From PVC group bacterium (lineage in GTDB: Bacteria > Verrucomicrobiota > Kiritimatiellia > CAIKKV01 > CAITUY01), in contig CAMDCX010000003.1 in assembly GCA_945890715.1 (NCBI GenBank), positions 34,705 to 98,704 of the forward strand: DNA of 64,000 nt, in the 5' to 3' direction. Below are positions 1 through 9,084 of this stretch, one piece after another. A program made the translations under genes and the position numbers. Positions within the stretch are counted from its first letter, which is position 1; every line of letters begins with the position of its first letter. The notes below the pieces were generated by a model, which was given only the letters and a program-made list of their open reading frames with translations, made no database searches and was not told the origin of the DNA.

Positions 1-714
1 TGCCACTACCGCAAAGAGCGCCACCAACAAAATCACGCTAAAGATCGGATTAAACTGGCGAACCCCTTCAACGGCTGTAAACATCTGAATCGCATACGCC
101 ACTGCGGAAGGCAATCGACTTACAATGCCCTCGGTAATGATGAGCGAAATACCATTTCCGATCCCCCGTTGGGTGATTTGTTCCCCAAGCCACATGATAA
201 ACATGGATCCAGCTGTCACGGACACCACCGTCATAAACTTGAATCCAATTCCCGGGTTCAGGACAATCTGGTGGTTAAGCCCCATGCTCCCGGGATTTTC
301 AAGTGTAATGGCAAGGAACCATCCCTGAACAATGCAAAGAAACACGGTGAGGATACGGGAATACTGCGTAATTTTTTGCCGTCCCGAATCACCCTCGCGC
401 GACAATCGCCCCAAGGTTGGCACGACTGCTGTTAAAAGCTGAAGGATAATGGAAGAGCTGATGTAAGGCATAATGCCCAACGCACCCACCGCGCAATTGC
501 TTAGAGCTCCGCCGCTGAACATATCCAGCAATCCCAGCATCCCGCCACCCGAGCTTTTCTCAACATCTGCAATCAGTCGCTGAAGTGCAAGAGGATCCAC
601 CCCGGCAATAGGTACATTGGCTACAATCCGGCAGACAAATATCAAACCCATCGTGAACAAAATTCGCGCACGAAGCTCAGGGATCTTAAAACAATTTGTA
701 AACGCAGATAGCAT
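1..714 (-). CDS. secY: Preprotein translocase subunit SecY (C-terminus outside window)
   Basis: SecY forms the protein-conducting channel of the Sec translocon in the inner membrane, with SecE (encoded near 24.2 kb). I translated the minus strand: the protein starts MLSAFTNCFKIPELRARILF and contains FVCRIVANVPIAGVDP, the plug/TM2 region ALGIMPYISSSIILQLL and the loop EGDSGRQKITQY, all typical of SecY. The frame is open to base 1, giving 238 residues of an expected 430-480. The gene follows rplO by 28 nt, the normal last position of the spc operon. The ATG start has only a weak, distant purine-rich stretch upstream. Confidence 0.95.
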   Translation of the reverse strand, partial: MLSAFTNCFKIPELRARILFTMGLIFVCRIVANVPIAGVDPLALQRLIADVEKSSGGGMLGLLDMFSGGALSNCAVGALGIMPYISSSIILQLLTAVVPTLGRLSREGDSGRQKITQYSRILTVFLCIVQGWFLAITLENPGSMGLNHQIVLNPGIGFKFMTVVSVTAGSMFIMWLGEQITQRGIGNGISLIITEGIVSRLPSAVAYAIQMFTAVEGVRQFNPIFSVILLVALFAVVA

Positions 715-742
715 TTCGCCGTATCTTCTTCCTCTTACTGAC

Positions 743-1183
743 TTAAATAACTTCGCAGGATCCGCCAGCCGCCTCAATCTTGGCCTTTGCGCCGGCGCTG
801 AATGCATGAGCCTTTACCGTCAATTTCTTACTGAGGGTTCCAACACCCAAAATCTTGATCCCGTCAAAGACTCCGTTTGCCAACCCCATTCCCTGAAACA
901 ACTCGGGAGTCACAACCGCACCCGTCTCGAACACGTTGAGGGATGAGATATTCACCGCAAGGAACTCCCTTCGTGAAATATTCTTGAAGCCTCTTTTTGG
1001 GATACGTCGAATCAGCCGCATCTGGCCGCCTTCAAACCCTGGCTTATGCTTATGCCCCGAACGAGCATATTGCCCCTTGTGTCCACGCCCCGAGGTTTTC
1101 CCGAGTCCTGAACCGGTCCCCCGCCCTAAACGTTTACGCGTTTTCCGCGACCCGATTTTATTTTTCAAAGAATGCAAATTCAT
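743..1183 (-). CDS. rplO: 50S ribosomal protein L15 (uL15)
   Basis: Large-subunit protein that binds 23S rRNA late in assembly. The basic glycine-rich N-terminus ([20 protein letters not shown], then [14 protein letters not shown]) is the family signature. The ATG at 1183 gives 146 residues, the usual length; the open frame extends upstream into the rpsE 3' end but that extension does not resemble L15. It lies 37 nt after rpsE. In most bacteria rpmD (uL30) sits between rpsE and rplO; no such gene fits here. Confidence 0.97.
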   Translation of the reverse strand: MNLHSLKNKIGSRKTRKRLGRGTGSGLGKTSGRGHKGQYARSGHKHKPGFEGGQMRLIRRIPKRGFKNISRREFLAVNISSLNVFETGAVVTPELFQGMGLANGVFDGIKILGVGTLSKKLTVKAHAFSAGAKAKIEAAGGSCEVI

Positions 1184-1220
1184 TGTGTGTATCCCGCCTC
1201 TGGAGTCAGTTATTCCTTGA

Positions 1221-1718
1221 TTATCCCTGTCGTGCAGCCATGATCTCCTCGCGAGACCGGAGATTTTCAAGCGCATCAATCGTGGCCTTAACCACATTCA
1301 CTTTATTGCCGCTACCCAGGGATTTCCCGAGCACATCATGCACGCCAGAAAGCTCCAGAACCGCGCGCATACCGCCACCGGCAATCACGCCGGTACCTGC
1401 CGACGCGGGCTTTAACATCACATAACCACCGTCACACTGCCCCGTCACCTCGTGAGGAATCGTTCGATCTTTAAGGGTTACCTGGAACATGTTTCTCCGC
1501 GCGATTTCCCCGCCCTTTCGAATGGCGTCCGCCACCTCATTGGCCTTGCCAAATCCGTAACCCACCATCCCATTCCGATTGCCCACGACGACAATCGCGC
1601 TGAAGCTAAAACGTCGCCCGCCCTTCACCACTTTCGCGCAGCGGTTGACAAACACCACGCGCTCCTCGACCTCAGAAGAGGATGTCGAATTTCTATCCGC
1701 TGTTGATCGTTCTTTCAC
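1221..1718 (-). CDS. rpsE: 30S ribosomal protein S5 (uS5)
   Basis: Small-subunit protein important for decoding fidelity and mRNA unwinding at the entry channel. It shows the S5 double-stranded RNA-binding core ([20 protein letters not shown]) and the C-terminal half with [20 protein letters not shown]. The predicted start is a GTG, giving 165 residues with a short hydrophilic N-terminal extension before the conserved EERVVFVNR. Part of the spc operon, downstream of rplR. Confidence 0.96.
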   Translation of the reverse strand: MKERSTADRNSTSSSEVEERVVFVNRCAKVVKGGRRFSFSAIVVVGNRNGMVGYGFGKANEVADAIRKGGEIARRNMFQVTLKDRTIPHEVTGQCDGGYVMLKPASAGTGVIAGGGMRAVLELSGVHDVLGKSLGSGNKVNVVKATIDALENLRSREEIMAARQG

Positions 1719-1744
1719 GTTCTTCTCTTTCCTGGCTATCGGGG

Positions 1745-2098
1745 CTAAAATTTAAATCCCGCTTCACGCACGGCATCAGCAATCGCTTTGACTCGGCCGT
1801 GATACTTGTACCCGCCGCGGTCAAACACAATATCCTTGACGCCAACTTTTTTGGCAATTTCAGCCAACCGCTGACCAATCATTCTGGCACCCTCGGCGTT
1901 CTTCTTCCCCACACCGTCCTTGCCGGATGAGGAAACCGAAGCCAAAGTTGCCGCCTTTTCATCATCTACCAGCTGTGCATAGATATGCTTATTCGACACC
2001 ATGACACACAACCGAGCACGATCCGCTGTCCCGGAAATTTGCTTCCGAACACGGGCGTGCCGGCGCACACGACTTTCTTTTCTATCCACAATTTTCAT
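1745..2098 (-). CDS. rplR: 50S ribosomal protein L18 (uL18)
   Basis: Binds 5S rRNA and helps attach it to the large subunit. The 117-residue protein ends in [20 protein letters not shown], the highly conserved uL18 C-terminus, and has the usual basic N-terminus ([19 protein letters not shown]). Start ATG. It lies between rplF and rpsE in standard spc order, 3 nt after the rplF stop. Confidence 0.97.
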   Translation of the reverse strand: MKIVDRKESRVRRHARVRKQISGTADRARLCVMVSNKHIYAQLVDDEKAATLASVSSSGKDGVGKKNAEGARMIGQRLAEIAKKVGVKDIVFDRGGYKYHGRVKAIADAVREAGFKF

Positions 2099-2101
2099 AG
2101 G

Positions 2102-2635
2102 TTAAGCCACCGTCTTTCCGGCCTTACGCCGGACATGTTCGCCTTTATAACGGACGCCCTTGCCCTTATAAGGCTCAGGCGGATAGAACGACCGGATTCG
2201 GGCGGCGACATCGCCGACCATCTGCTTATCCGAACCGCTCACCGTAATGACACTTTCCTTAACCGACACCGTGATTCCCTTGGGGGTCTCGAACACCACG
2301 GGGCTCGAATATCCAAGATTCATCGTCAGCTTGCTACCCTGCACGGCGGCACGAAACCCAACGCCTTGCAGTTCAAGTTCAATCACATATCCCTTGTCGA
2401 CTCCCATCACCATATTAGCAATGAGACTTCGAATCAAACCATGCCGACTCCGTCCCGTCGCAGTATCCTCGGTGCAGGTTATGAGTACCGTACCATCCTT
2501 GACATCCGCCTTAATAGACGGCATGAGTACAACGGATAGCTCTCCTTTGGGTCCCTTGGCCGACACCGTTGTGCCGCTCACCTGAACCGTCACACCGCTC
2601 GGGATGGCCACCGGTTTTTTGCCGATTCTTGACAT
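2102..2635 (-). CDS. rplF: 50S ribosomal protein L6 (uL6)
   Basis: Large-subunit protein near the factor-binding site. It starts MSRIGKKPVAIPSGV and ends with FYPPEPYKGKGVRYKGEHVR, both diagnostic, and at 177 residues is full length with two repeated alpha/beta domains. ATG start. Follows rpsH after 77 nt, the longest gap inside the spc segment. Confidence 0.98.
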   Translation of the reverse strand: MSRIGKKPVAIPSGVTVQVSGTTVSAKGPKGELSVVLMPSIKADVKDGTVLITCTEDTATGRSRHGLIRSLIANMVMGVDKGYVIELELQGVGFRAAVQGSKLTMNLGYSSPVVFETPKGITVSVKESVITVSGSDKQMVGDVAARIRSFYPPEPYKGKGVRYKGEHVRRKAGKTVA

Positions 2636-2712
2636 TCTTTATCCCCTCTTTAAATCTGATTACCCGCGCCCTCCCAGGCAACGGAGCCGATCCATTCGCC
2701 GACTAAGGCGGT

Positions 2713-3111
2713 TTACCAAATCTGGCAGAGCAACTCGCCTCCAACACGTTTTTGACGCGCCTCACTATCCGTCATGATTCCCGCGGGTGTGCTAATAATC
2801 GAGACACCCATGCCGCCCAGCACCAGCGGGATCTGATCGAACCCAACATAGCGCCGAAGTCCCGGTTTACTGACCCGACGCAATCCTCGGATCGTGGGCT
2901 TCCGGTTGGCATCATATTTTAGCACCACCCTCAAGGTCTTCTCCCGACCGATGCCCTCGACAGAAATATCGCGGACATAGCCTTCCTTTTTCAAAATAAC
3001 TGCAATCGCACCTTTCATCATTGAATGGCCGATGTCAGTTGTTTTCAAGCCCGCTTCGGATGCATTCCGTATGCGGTTCAACATGTCACTGATTGGATCC
3101 GACAAACTCAT
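2713..3111 (-). CDS. rpsH: 30S ribosomal protein S8 (uS8)
   Basis: Primary 16S rRNA-binding protein and, in Escherichia coli, the translational repressor of the spc operon. The ATG at 3111 ([17 protein letters not shown]) matches the family start and gives 132 residues; the frame upstream is read-through into rpsN. The C-terminus carries the conserved [21 protein letters not shown]. Whether this organism also uses S8 for autoregulation cannot be judged from the sequence. Confidence 0.97.
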   Translation of the reverse strand: MSLSDPISDMLNRIRNASEAGLKTTDIGHSMMKGAIAVILKKEGYVRDISVEGIGREKTLRVVLKYDANRKPTIRGLRRVSKPGLRRYVGFDQIPLVLGGMGVSIISTPAGIMTDSEARQKRVGGELLCQIW

Positions 3112-3122
3112 AGGCTCTCCTT

Positions 3123-3308
3123 TTACCAGCTCGCCTTTATCACGCCGGGGATCAATCCCACGGACGCTAGTTCCCGGAAGCAAATACGACATACCTGGAA
3201 CTTACGCATATACGCATGGCGTCGCCCGCAGCGCTTACAACGGTTATAGCGACGCGTGCTAAATTTCGGCTTGCGGCTCGCCTTTATTTCTTGTGATTTC
3301 TTAGCCAA
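3123..3308 (-). CDS. rpsN: 30S ribosomal protein S14, zinc-binding (type Z)
   Basis: Small-subunit head protein. The 61-residue length and the two CxxC pairs (CKRCGRRH and CRICFRELA) identify the zinc-containing short form, not the longer zinc-free form. The start appears to be TTG at 3308, with a GGAGG eight nucleotides upstream and the usual MAKKS beginning. Lies between rplE and rpsH as expected. Confidence 0.96.
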   Translation of the reverse strand: MAKKSQEIKASRKPKFSTRRYNRCKRCGRRHAYMRKFQVCRICFRELASVGLIPGVIKASW

Positions 3309-3329
3309 AAGAACGTCCTCCCTGCCGCG

Positions 3330-3872
3330 CTACTTGTGCGCCTTCGCGAATGGAATTCCGGTCAGCGTGAGCAGTTCACGCGCCCGTGCGTCCGTTGACG
3401 CCGATGTGACAATCGTCACGTTCATACCCTGTACCTTCTTGACATCGTCTGGATCAATTTCTGGAAAAATCGTCTGCTCCTGAAGCCCAAAGGTGTAACT
3501 TCCTCGTCCATCAAAACCCCGTACCGGCAAACCCCGAAAATCCCGAATTCGAGGTAGCGCAGCGTGAATCAGGCGCTCCAGAAAATCATACATCCGCTCG
3601 CCGCGAAGAGTAACTTTTGCCCCCACCGGCATCCCCTGCCGAAGTTTGAAATTTGAGATACTCTTGCGCGCCTTGGTAATCACAGCCTTCTGACCTGTGA
3701 TGCGTCCCAAATCATCCGCAATAGTTTTGATCTGATCCTTGTCCATGGATGCATTAAAGCCCATGTTTAGATTGACCTTTAGAATGCGCGGAACGTCCAT
3801 CACGTTCTTGCATCCCAGCGCTTTCATCAGCGCAGGTACAATCTCCGTCTTATATTTTGCCTTAAGTCCCAT
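3330..3872 (-). CDS. rplE: 50S ribosomal protein L5 (uL5)
   Basis: Binds 5S rRNA and contacts the small-subunit head. The 180-residue protein contains the conserved MDVPRILKVNLNMG, ITGQKAVITKARKSI and YTFGLQEQTIFPEID segments. ATG start, 8 nt downstream of rplX. Ordinary in length and context. Confidence 0.98.
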   Translation of the reverse strand: MGLKAKYKTEIVPALMKALGCKNVMDVPRILKVNLNMGFNASMDKDQIKTIADDLGRITGQKAVITKARKSISNFKLRQGMPVGAKVTLRGERMYDFLERLIHAALPRIRDFRGLPVRGFDGRGSYTFGLQEQTIFPEIDPDDVKKVQGMNVTIVTSASTDARARELLTLTGIPFAKAHK

Positions 3873-3880
3873 AATCCACC

Positions 3881-4192
3881 TTACGTATCAAGCGCCTGGG
3901 CGCATTTTTTACACTTTCGAACGCGCTTATCACCTTCAGTCACGCGTTTCACCCTCACCGCCTTTTTGCAGTGCTGGCAATAGAGCATAAGATTCGACAA
4001 CTCAATAGAGGCTTCCTTCCGGGTAATCCCGCCCTTTGGATTGTCTTGCGACTTCCGAAGGTGTTTTGTCACCAGATTGAGTCCCTCCACAATGGCTCGG
4101 TTCTTGCCCAGAAGCATCTGAAGCACTTTTCCCTGCTTGCCCTTTTCGCGACCGCGAATTTTTACAACGATATCGTTTCGCCGAATATTCAT
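3881..4192 (-). CDS. rplX: 50S ribosomal protein L24 (uL24), zinc-ribbon variant
   Basis: Assembly-initiator protein of the large subunit. The KOW motif is near the N-terminus (NDIVVKIRGREKGKQGKVLQ). The C-terminus has two CxxC pairs (MLYCQHCKKAV and RVRKCKKCAQ) and so probably binds zinc; many uL24 proteins carry such a ribbon and others have lost it. 103 residues, ATG start, between rplN and rplE. Confidence 0.97.
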   Translation of the reverse strand: MNIRRNDIVVKIRGREKGKQGKVLQMLLGKNRAIVEGLNLVTKHLRKSQDNPKGGITRKEASIELSNLMLYCQHCKKAVRVKRVTEGDKRVRKCKKCAQALDT

Positions 4193-4204
4193 GCATTCCT
4201 CTTC

Positions 4205-4570
4205 CTACAACACTTCGGGTGCCAATGAGACGATCTTCATGTAGTTTTTCTCGCGAAGCTCTCGAGCAACCGGGCCAAAAATACGGGTTCCCAAAGGGTT
4301 CAACTTTTCATCCACAAGAACCACCGCGTTGGTATCAAACCGCACCGCCGAACCGTCCGAACGACGGATCGGTTGCTTGGTGCGGACAATAATCGCGCGA
4401 CAGACCTGTCCCTTCTTCACCATCCCCGTGGGTTGGGCTTCCTTTACCGCAACCCGAATCAAATCTCCAATGTGGGCATACATCTTCCGCTGCCCGATCA
4501 GGCGAAAACAACGAACGCTCCGCGCGCCGGTATTATCTGCCACATCAAGGTTTGTTTCTTCTTGAATCAT
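4205..4570 (-). CDS. rplN: 50S ribosomal protein L14 (uL14)
   Basis: Interface protein of the large subunit, contacting uL19 and inter-subunit bridges. The 121-residue sequence begins [19 protein letters not shown] and includes [17 protein letters not shown] and [20 protein letters not shown], the classical uL14 signatures. ATG start, 14 nt after the rpsQ stop. Confidence 0.98.
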   Translation of the reverse strand: MIQEETNLDVADNTGARSVRCFRLIGQRKMYAHIGDLIRVAVKEAQPTGMVKKGQVCRAIIVRTKQPIRRSDGSAVRFDTNAVVLVDEKLNPLGTRIFGPVARELREKNYMKIVSLAPEVL

Positions 4571-4584
4571 GGTCGTTTATCCAG

Positions 4585-4860
4585 TTACTGGCGTTTCCCT
4601 ATTTCCAAGACTTCGACCAGTCGCCACCGCTTAAGCTTGCTCAGCGGACGCGTTTCGACAATCGTGACATGATCGCCTACTTTGGCCTTGCCTTCCTCGT
4701 CATGAGCATAGAACTTCTTGGACTGACGCATTTCCTTGCCATACAAGGGATGCCTCGTCTTGCGCTCCACGCTTACCACTATGGTCTTCTGCATTGAAGC
4801 GCTGACTACCACACCTGCCCGCTCCTTGCGAAGGCCCCTATCGGTTTCCGTTTCTGCCAT
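4585..4860 (-). CDS. rpsQ: 30S ribosomal protein S17 (uS17)
   Basis: Primary 16S rRNA-binding protein with an OB fold. Key segments are [19 protein letters not shown] and [20 protein letters not shown] choose the ATG at 4860 (MAETETDRG), preceded by GAGG, over a TTG three codons further up; this gives 91 residues and a 5-nt gap from rpmC. Confidence 0.97.
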   Translation of the reverse strand: MAETETDRGLRKERAGVVVSASMQKTIVVSVERKTRHPLYGKEMRQSKKFYAHDEEGKAKVGDHVTIVETRPLSKLKRWRLVEVLEIGKRQ

Positions 4861-4865
4861 AATCC

Positions 4866-5063
4866 TCAACCTTGCTGGCGACGCCGCTCGATCATCACCG
4901 TCTTCGCACGGGCAATATCCCGGCGAAGGCTGCGAATCCGTGACGGCTGTTCAATCTGGCTCGCCGATTTTCGAATTTTCAACGTACGCAACTCTTTCTC
5001 CATGTCGGAGTTTTGTTGCGCAAGTTCCTCTTTATTAAACTCTCTCAGTTTCGCGGCCTTCAT
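4866..5063 (-). CDS. rpmC: 50S ribosomal protein L29 (uL29)
   Basis: Small helical protein at the polypeptide exit, near the SRP and trigger-factor docking site. The 65-residue helical hairpin ([20 protein letters not shown], then [20 protein letters not shown]) matches the family in length and pattern. ATG start; sits between rplP and rpsQ. Confidence 0.96.
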   Translation of the reverse strand: MKAAKLREFNKEELAQQNSDMEKELRTLKIRKSASQIEQPSRIRSLRRDIARAKTVMIERRRQQG

Positions 5064-5094
5064 GGCGTCCGCACCCCTGTCCTGTTTGGCCCGG

Positions 5095-5508
5095 TTACCC
5101 GTGCCGTTTCACAAACATCGTCCGGATCGGCAACTTTGCCGCCGCCAGACGCAACGATTCCCTTGCCAACTGTTCGGTCACGCCGTCAACTTCAAACAAC
5201 ATGGCCCCTGGAAGAATAACCGAAACCCAGCAGTCCAGAGGGCCCTTACCCTTACCCGACCGCGTTTCAAGAGGTTTCTTACTGACCGGCTTATCCGGAA
5301 AAATCCGCAACCAGACCTTGCCCCGGCGCTTCATATTTCGGTTCATCGCCACGCGACAAGCCTCAATCTGAGTCGCCTTGACCCACGCCCGATCCAACGC
5401 TTTCAGCCCGTACTCTCCGAAAGCCAGGGTGTTCCCTGAATGCGCAGTTCCCTTCCGGGAACCCCGCTGCACCATACGGTGCTTCACACGTTTAGGCATA
5501 AGCGGCAT
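5095..5508 (-). CDS. rplP: 50S ribosomal protein L16 (uL16)
   Basis: Large-subunit protein next to the A-site tRNA elbow. [30 protein letters not shown] and [19 protein letters not shown] are characteristic. Two in-frame ATGs exist (5508 and 5499); either start overlaps the rpsC 3' end (by 17 or 8 nt), implying translational coupling. About 137 residues. Confidence 0.97.
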   Translation of the reverse strand: MPLMPKRVKHRMVQRGSRKGTAHSGNTLAFGEYGLKALDRAWVKATQIEACRVAMNRNMKRRGKVWLRIFPDKPVSKKPLETRSGKGKGPLDCWVSVILPGAMLFEVDGVTEQLARESLRLAAAKLPIRTMFVKRHG

Positions 5509-6160
5509 TAGATCGTCCCCTTACTGCCTTCTCAGGCTCTTCCTTTTCTTTACAAATCCAGACTTTGACACCAATTTTACCGGCCGTGGTATTTGCCTCG
5601 GCAAATCCGTAGTCAATGTTCGCGCGAAGCGTATGCAGAGGAATCGTCCCCTCCTTGTACCACTCCACACGGGCCAGTTCGGATCCCCCAAGCCGCCCGG
5701 CGCACTTGATGCGGATTCCCTTGACACCCAATTCCATGGCCATTTTGATCGCCCGCTTCATCGCCCGGCGAAATGACACCCGTCGCTCCATCTGCAACGC
5801 CACGCTCTCGGCGACCAATTGCGCATTCGTGTCCGGACTCCGGATCTCACGAATCTCCAAATAGATCTCCTTGCTTGTTATCTTCGCGATTTCATCGCGT
5901 ATTCGATCCAGATCCTGGCCCTTTCGGCCGATCACGATGCCAGGACGCGCGGTACATATGGTGGCGCGAACACGGTTCGCATACCGCTCAATAATGATCT
6001 CCGCCACAGCAGCCGCATCCAAACGCTTTTTCACGAGGTCACGGATCTTCAGGTCTTCCATCAGCAGGGTACCGCAGGTTTTCTTATCAGCAAACCAGCG
6101 GGACTTCCACGCCTTAGTGACGGCAATCCTGAGTCCAATCGGATTGATTTTCTGTCCCAA
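5492..6160 (-). CDS. rpsC: 30S ribosomal protein S3 (uS3)
   Basis: Head protein of the small subunit with mRNA-helicase function together with uS4 and uS5. It begins [11 protein letters not shown] after a TTG start (SD GGAG seven nucleotides upstream), has the KH-domain motif [11 protein letters not shown] around residue 75, and the C-terminal [20 protein letters not shown]. 222 residues, ordinary length. Confidence 0.97.
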   Translation of the reverse strand: MGQKINPIGLRIAVTKAWKSRWFADKKTCGTLLMEDLKIRDLVKKRLDAAAVAEIIIERYANRVRATICTARPGIVIGRKGQDLDRIRDEIAKITSKEIYLEIREIRSPDTNAQLVAESVALQMERRVSFRRAMKRAIKMAMELGVKGIRIKCAGRLGGSELARVEWYKEGTIPLHTLRANIDYGFAEANTTAGKIGVKVWICKEKEEPEKAVRGRSNAAYA

Positions 6161-6196
6161 AACGAATCTCCTTTCACATCTCCCGGCATCCGCCGG

Positions 6197-6532
6197 TCAC
6201 TTCCCGTCTGACAACACAATCGTAATGTGGCTGGTCCGTTTCCGGATCCGACTCACCATACCACGCGAACGCGCCCAAAAACGCTTCATCGCCGGTCCTT
6301 CGCCGATCGTGGCCTCTTTCACTCGCAGATCATCCGCAGAAAGCTTTGCGTTATTTTCCGCATTAGCCACCGCCGAACGAATCGTCTTCTCCAACTGCCG
6401 CGCGGCCTTGCGCTCACTAAATTCAACCGTCTTGATTGCATCGGCCACCGGCAGACCTTGAATAGCCCTCGCCATATCCCGCGCCTTACGCGGAGACAGA
6501 CGCACATACTTGGTCACTGCTTTGACTTCCAT
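6197..6532 (-). CDS. rplV: 50S ribosomal protein L22 (uL22)
   Basis: Lines the peptide exit tunnel. KYVRLSPRKARDMARAIQG at the start and SRIRKRTSHITIVLSDGK at the end are family signatures; the latter includes the beta-hairpin that reaches into the tunnel. ATG at 6532, 111 residues. The SD (TAGGAG) overlaps the stop codon of the upstream orf164, so rplV translation is probably coupled to that unusual gene instead of to rpsS. Confidence 0.97.
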   Translation of the reverse strand: MEVKAVTKYVRLSPRKARDMARAIQGLPVADAIKTVEFSERKAARQLEKTIRSAVANAENNAKLSADDLRVKEATIGEGPAMKRFWARSRGMVSRIRKRTSHITIVLSDGK

Positions 6533-6542
6533 TGCCTTACTC

Positions 6543-7037
6543 CTAGTTCCCGAAACCGGTAACAACAACTGCCCGGTCCTGAACCCTGGGAAATGCCCGA
6601 TTCGTCTTCTGGATAACAGCTCCGGCAACCGCCGCCCGAACATCCACAACCCGCATCGTGGCCACAGCCCGATCCTCTTGCATCACCGCGAACTGCAGAC
6701 CCGGCTTTACACCGTCCTGTCGCCCGCCGTCAAGGATCACCATGCCCAGCTCTTTGTTTACGTCTAAAATTCTAAACTCTTTTTTCCTCATTTCGGCTGG
6801 GGCAACGGGCCTTCCGCCCCTCCCCCCCGCCGTTTCATAGTCCCGGCTATCCTCCCGGGCTCTCAAAACATCCACTTCCGCCTTCGTCATGGCCAGCGCC
6901 TCGGTCAAGTATTTAACCTGACGCCGGAGACATTCGTCTTGGCCTCCGTCAACTCCCGCCTTTAAACTGTACCCCACCAGCAGGCACACAATAGCGAGAG
7001 TCAATCCAAACCGCCGCGCCTTATTTCCCGCACGCAT
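6543..7037 (-). CDS. Unrecognised membrane-anchored protein inside the S10 operon (orf164)
   Basis: I do not recognise a named family. The 164-residue protein has a basic N-terminus (MRAGNKARRFG) followed by a hydrophobic helix (residues about 10-26, LTLAIVCLLVGYSLKAG), so it is probably anchored in or exported across the inner membrane. A charged, coiled-coil-like stretch follows (about 36-65), and then a beta-rich C-terminal domain (about 85-160: FRILDVNKELGMVILDGG, QDGVKPGLQFAVMQ). Short beta domains of this look, with G-x-D-G-V-K-x-G, occur in periplasmic proteins such as the FlgT C-terminus, but that resemblance is only by eye. It starts 4 nt after rpsS and ends 10 nt before rplV, on the same strand, so it is co-transcribed with ribosomal proteins. 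A membrane protein at this otherwise invariant junction is unusual. Confidence 0.85.
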   Translation of the reverse strand: MRAGNKARRFGLTLAIVCLLVGYSLKAGVDGGQDECLRRQVKYLTEALAMTKAEVDVLRAREDSRDYETAGGRGGRPVAPAEMRKKEFRILDVNKELGMVILDGGRQDGVKPGLQFAVMQEDRAVATMRVVDVRAAVAGAVIQKTNRAFPRVQDRAVVVTGFGN

Positions 7038-7041
7038 ACGA

Positions 7042-7326
7042 CTACTTCAACGCCACCGTCTTATCGGTATGCGTGCCGTGCTTTCGGAAAATGCGTGTTG
7101 GTGCAAATTCACCCAAACGATGACTCACCATATGCTCCGTGATGTACACGGGAACATGCTGCTTGCCATTGTGTACGGCTAGCGTATGCCCGACAAACTC
7201 AGGAACAATCATGGAACGACGGGACCACGTCTTGACCACGCGCTTTTCGCCAACGCGATTCATTTTCTCGACGCGCTCCAGAAGCTTCTCATCAACAAAC
7301 GGCCCCTTTTTTAATGAACGGCCCAT
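7042..7326 (-). CDS. rpsS: 30S ribosomal protein S19 (uS19)
   Basis: Head protein forming a complex with uS13 close to the A-site t[41 protein letters not shown] and [16 protein letters not shown] identify it. 94 residues, ATG start, 3 nt after rplB. The next gene downstream is orf164 and not rplV. Confidence 0.98.
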   Translation of the reverse strand: MGRSLKKGPFVDEKLLERVEKMNRVGEKRVVKTWSRRSMIVPEFVGHTLAVHNGKQHVPVYITEHMVSHRLGEFAPTRIFRKHGTHTDKTVALK

Positions 7327-7329
7327 GGC

Positions 7330-8154
7330 TTACTTTCTCCGCCTGACAATAAATTTGCTCGACGTCTTCCGTCCCGCACGGGTCTTCTTGCCCTTCGTGA
7401 GCTGACCCCACGGCGTCACCGGGTGACCACCGCCGGACGTACGACCTTCACCGCCACCCATCGGATGGTCAACCGGGTTCATCGCCACACCACGTACAGT
7501 GGGCCGAATCCCCTTCCAACGCTTACGCCCGGCCTTGCCCAGGCAAATTCCATCATGATCCAAATTACCAACCTGGCCAATCGTCGCCTGACACTCCACA
7601 TTGATTTGCCGAATTTCACCTGACGGCAACTTCACCTGAGCGTACCCCCCCTCACGCGACATCAACTGTGCGGTCTGACCAGCACTGCGAACCAATTGCG
7701 CTCCGCATCCCGCCGTCAACTCGATATTGTGAATCGGCAAACCAAGCGGAATTTTCGCAAGGGGCAAGGCATTTCCATTAATCGGTTCGGCATCCGGACC
7801 TGACATCACCGTTGTGCCAACCTCCAACCCAACCGGGGCCAGAATATAACGTTTTTCCCCGTCCTTGTAGGCGAGAAGGGCAATGCGAGCCGTTCGGTTC
7901 GGATCATATTCAATCGCTTGAACCTTAGCGGGAATACCAACTTTATTCCGCTTGAAATCAATAATTCGGTAGTGATGCCGGTGCCCACCGCCACGATGAC
8001 GAACGGTGATTCGTCCCGCAGAATTGCGTCCCGCTTTCGACTTCTGTGATTTCGTGAGCGACCGCTCTGGCTTGCTCCGGGTTATTTCATCAAACGTCGA
8101 GAGCTGCGTGTGTCGCATACTCGGCGTCGTCGGTTTGTAGGTTTTCAGCGCCAT
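7330..8154 (-). CDS. rplB: 50S ribosomal protein L2 (uL2)
   Basis: Core large-subunit protein needed for subunit association and peptidyl transfer. It begins [14 protein letters not shown], carries [16 protein letters not shown] and the conserved C-terminal [20 protein letters not shown] with the functionally important histidine. 274 residues, full length, ATG start. Confidence 0.98.
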   Translation of the reverse strand: MALKTYKPTTPSMRHTQLSTFDEITRSKPERSLTKSQKSKAGRNSAGRITVRHRGGGHRHHYRIIDFKRNKVGIPAKVQAIEYDPNRTARIALLAYKDGEKRYILAPVGLEVGTTVMSGPDAEPINGNALPLAKIPLGLPIHNIELTAGCGAQLVRSAGQTAQLMSREGGYAQVKLPSGEIRQINVECQATIGQVGNLDHDGICLGKAGRKRWKGIRPTVRGVAMNPVDHPMGGGEGRTSGGGHPVTPWGQLTKGKKTRAGRKTSSKFIVRRRK

Positions 8155-8164
8155 GTCGTGCTTC

Positions 8165-8446
8165 CTATTCCAAATCTATCTTATCGCCTTCTCTCAAAGT
8201 CACCACCGCGCGCTTCCAGGCCGGCTTCTTACCGGAATGAACCGTGCGTTCACGACAAGCCTTACCATCGTAATTCATGGTATTGACCTTCATGACCTTG
8301 ACCTTGAAAAAATCCTCAATCGCCTTTTTAATCTCAAGCTTGTTAGCCGAGGGATCAACCTTAAATAAATATTTGTTTTGCCCAGCAAGTAACGACCCCT
8401 TCTCCGTGATATGCAGACCACGAACTGCGGAAAGTGAATTTTTCAT
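8165..8446 (-). CDS. rplW: 50S ribosomal protein L23 (uL23)
   Basis: Exit-tunnel protein and docking site for trigger factor and SRP. The N-terminal [20 protein letters not shown] and the central [14 protein letters not shown] match the family. 93 residues; overlaps rplD by 4 nt, indicating translational coupling. Confidence 0.96.
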   Translation of the reverse strand: MKNSLSAVRGLHITEKGSLLAGQNKYLFKVDPSANKLEIKKAIEDFFKVKVMKVNTMNYDGKACRERTVHSGKKPAWKRAVVTLREGDKIDLE

Positions 8447-9084
8447 GATTTCCTCCCCGGCTCGCCCTCAAGCCGCGCCTTCAACTGATCCATCGCGGCA
8501 CGCGTTACCACGGTCACGGGAAAACGAACCAGTTGAAACGTGCTAACATCCCGGGCCGTTGTCGCCTCCACCTGAGGCAGATTTCGGAACGCGCAAAGCA
8601 GATTTTTATCCAGCTTGTCAACCACGATCAGAACGCCCTGCTTAAGCCCTAACGATTTCAACAACGCGACTGCGGTCTTCGTCTTAGGCTCCGTCACCGT
8701 CAGCTTTTCCAGAACCCGTATACGATCTTCCCGGATCAGATCGCTTAAGGCGCTACGAAATGCCAGACGTGCGACTTTCACCGGAATGCGCTTCGCGTAA
8801 CTCCGCGGATGGGGACCATGAGCCACACCACCGCCCCGCCACACAGGAGATTGCCGGAAACCAGCCCGGGCACGCCCGGTTCCTTTTTGTTTCCACGGCT
8901 TCTTGTTGCTACCCGCCACGGCACCCTTTCCAAGAGTGGAGGCCGACCCCGCGCGTAATCCTGCCTGATAGGCCACGATAACATCACGAACAGCCTGCTG
9001 ACCCTTGCTCGTCATCAGCTCGTCCGGGAAGTCAACCTTCGCCAACGAGGATCCTTTCATGTCATAGACAGAAAGCTTGCTCAT
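8443..9084 (-). CDS. rplD: 50S ribosomal protein L4 (uL4)
   Basis: Tunnel-constriction protein and, in E. coli, the repressor of the S10 operon. The extended loop is visible as KKPWKQKGTGRARAGFRQSP followed by WRGGGVAHGPHPRSYA. 213 residues with ATG start, overlapping rplC by 4 nt. Autoregulation of this fused operon by L4 cannot be deduced here. Confidence 0.97.
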   Translation of the reverse strand: MSKLSVYDMKGSSLAKVDFPDELMTSKGQQAVRDVIVAYQAGLRAGSASTLGKGAVAGSNKKPWKQKGTGRARAGFRQSPVWRGGGVAHGPHPRSYAKRIPVKVARLAFRSALSDLIREDRIRVLEKLTVTEPKTKTAVALLKSLGLKQGVLIVVDKLDKNLLCAFRNLPQVEATTARDVSTFQLVRFPVTVVTRAAMDQLKARLEGEPGRKS

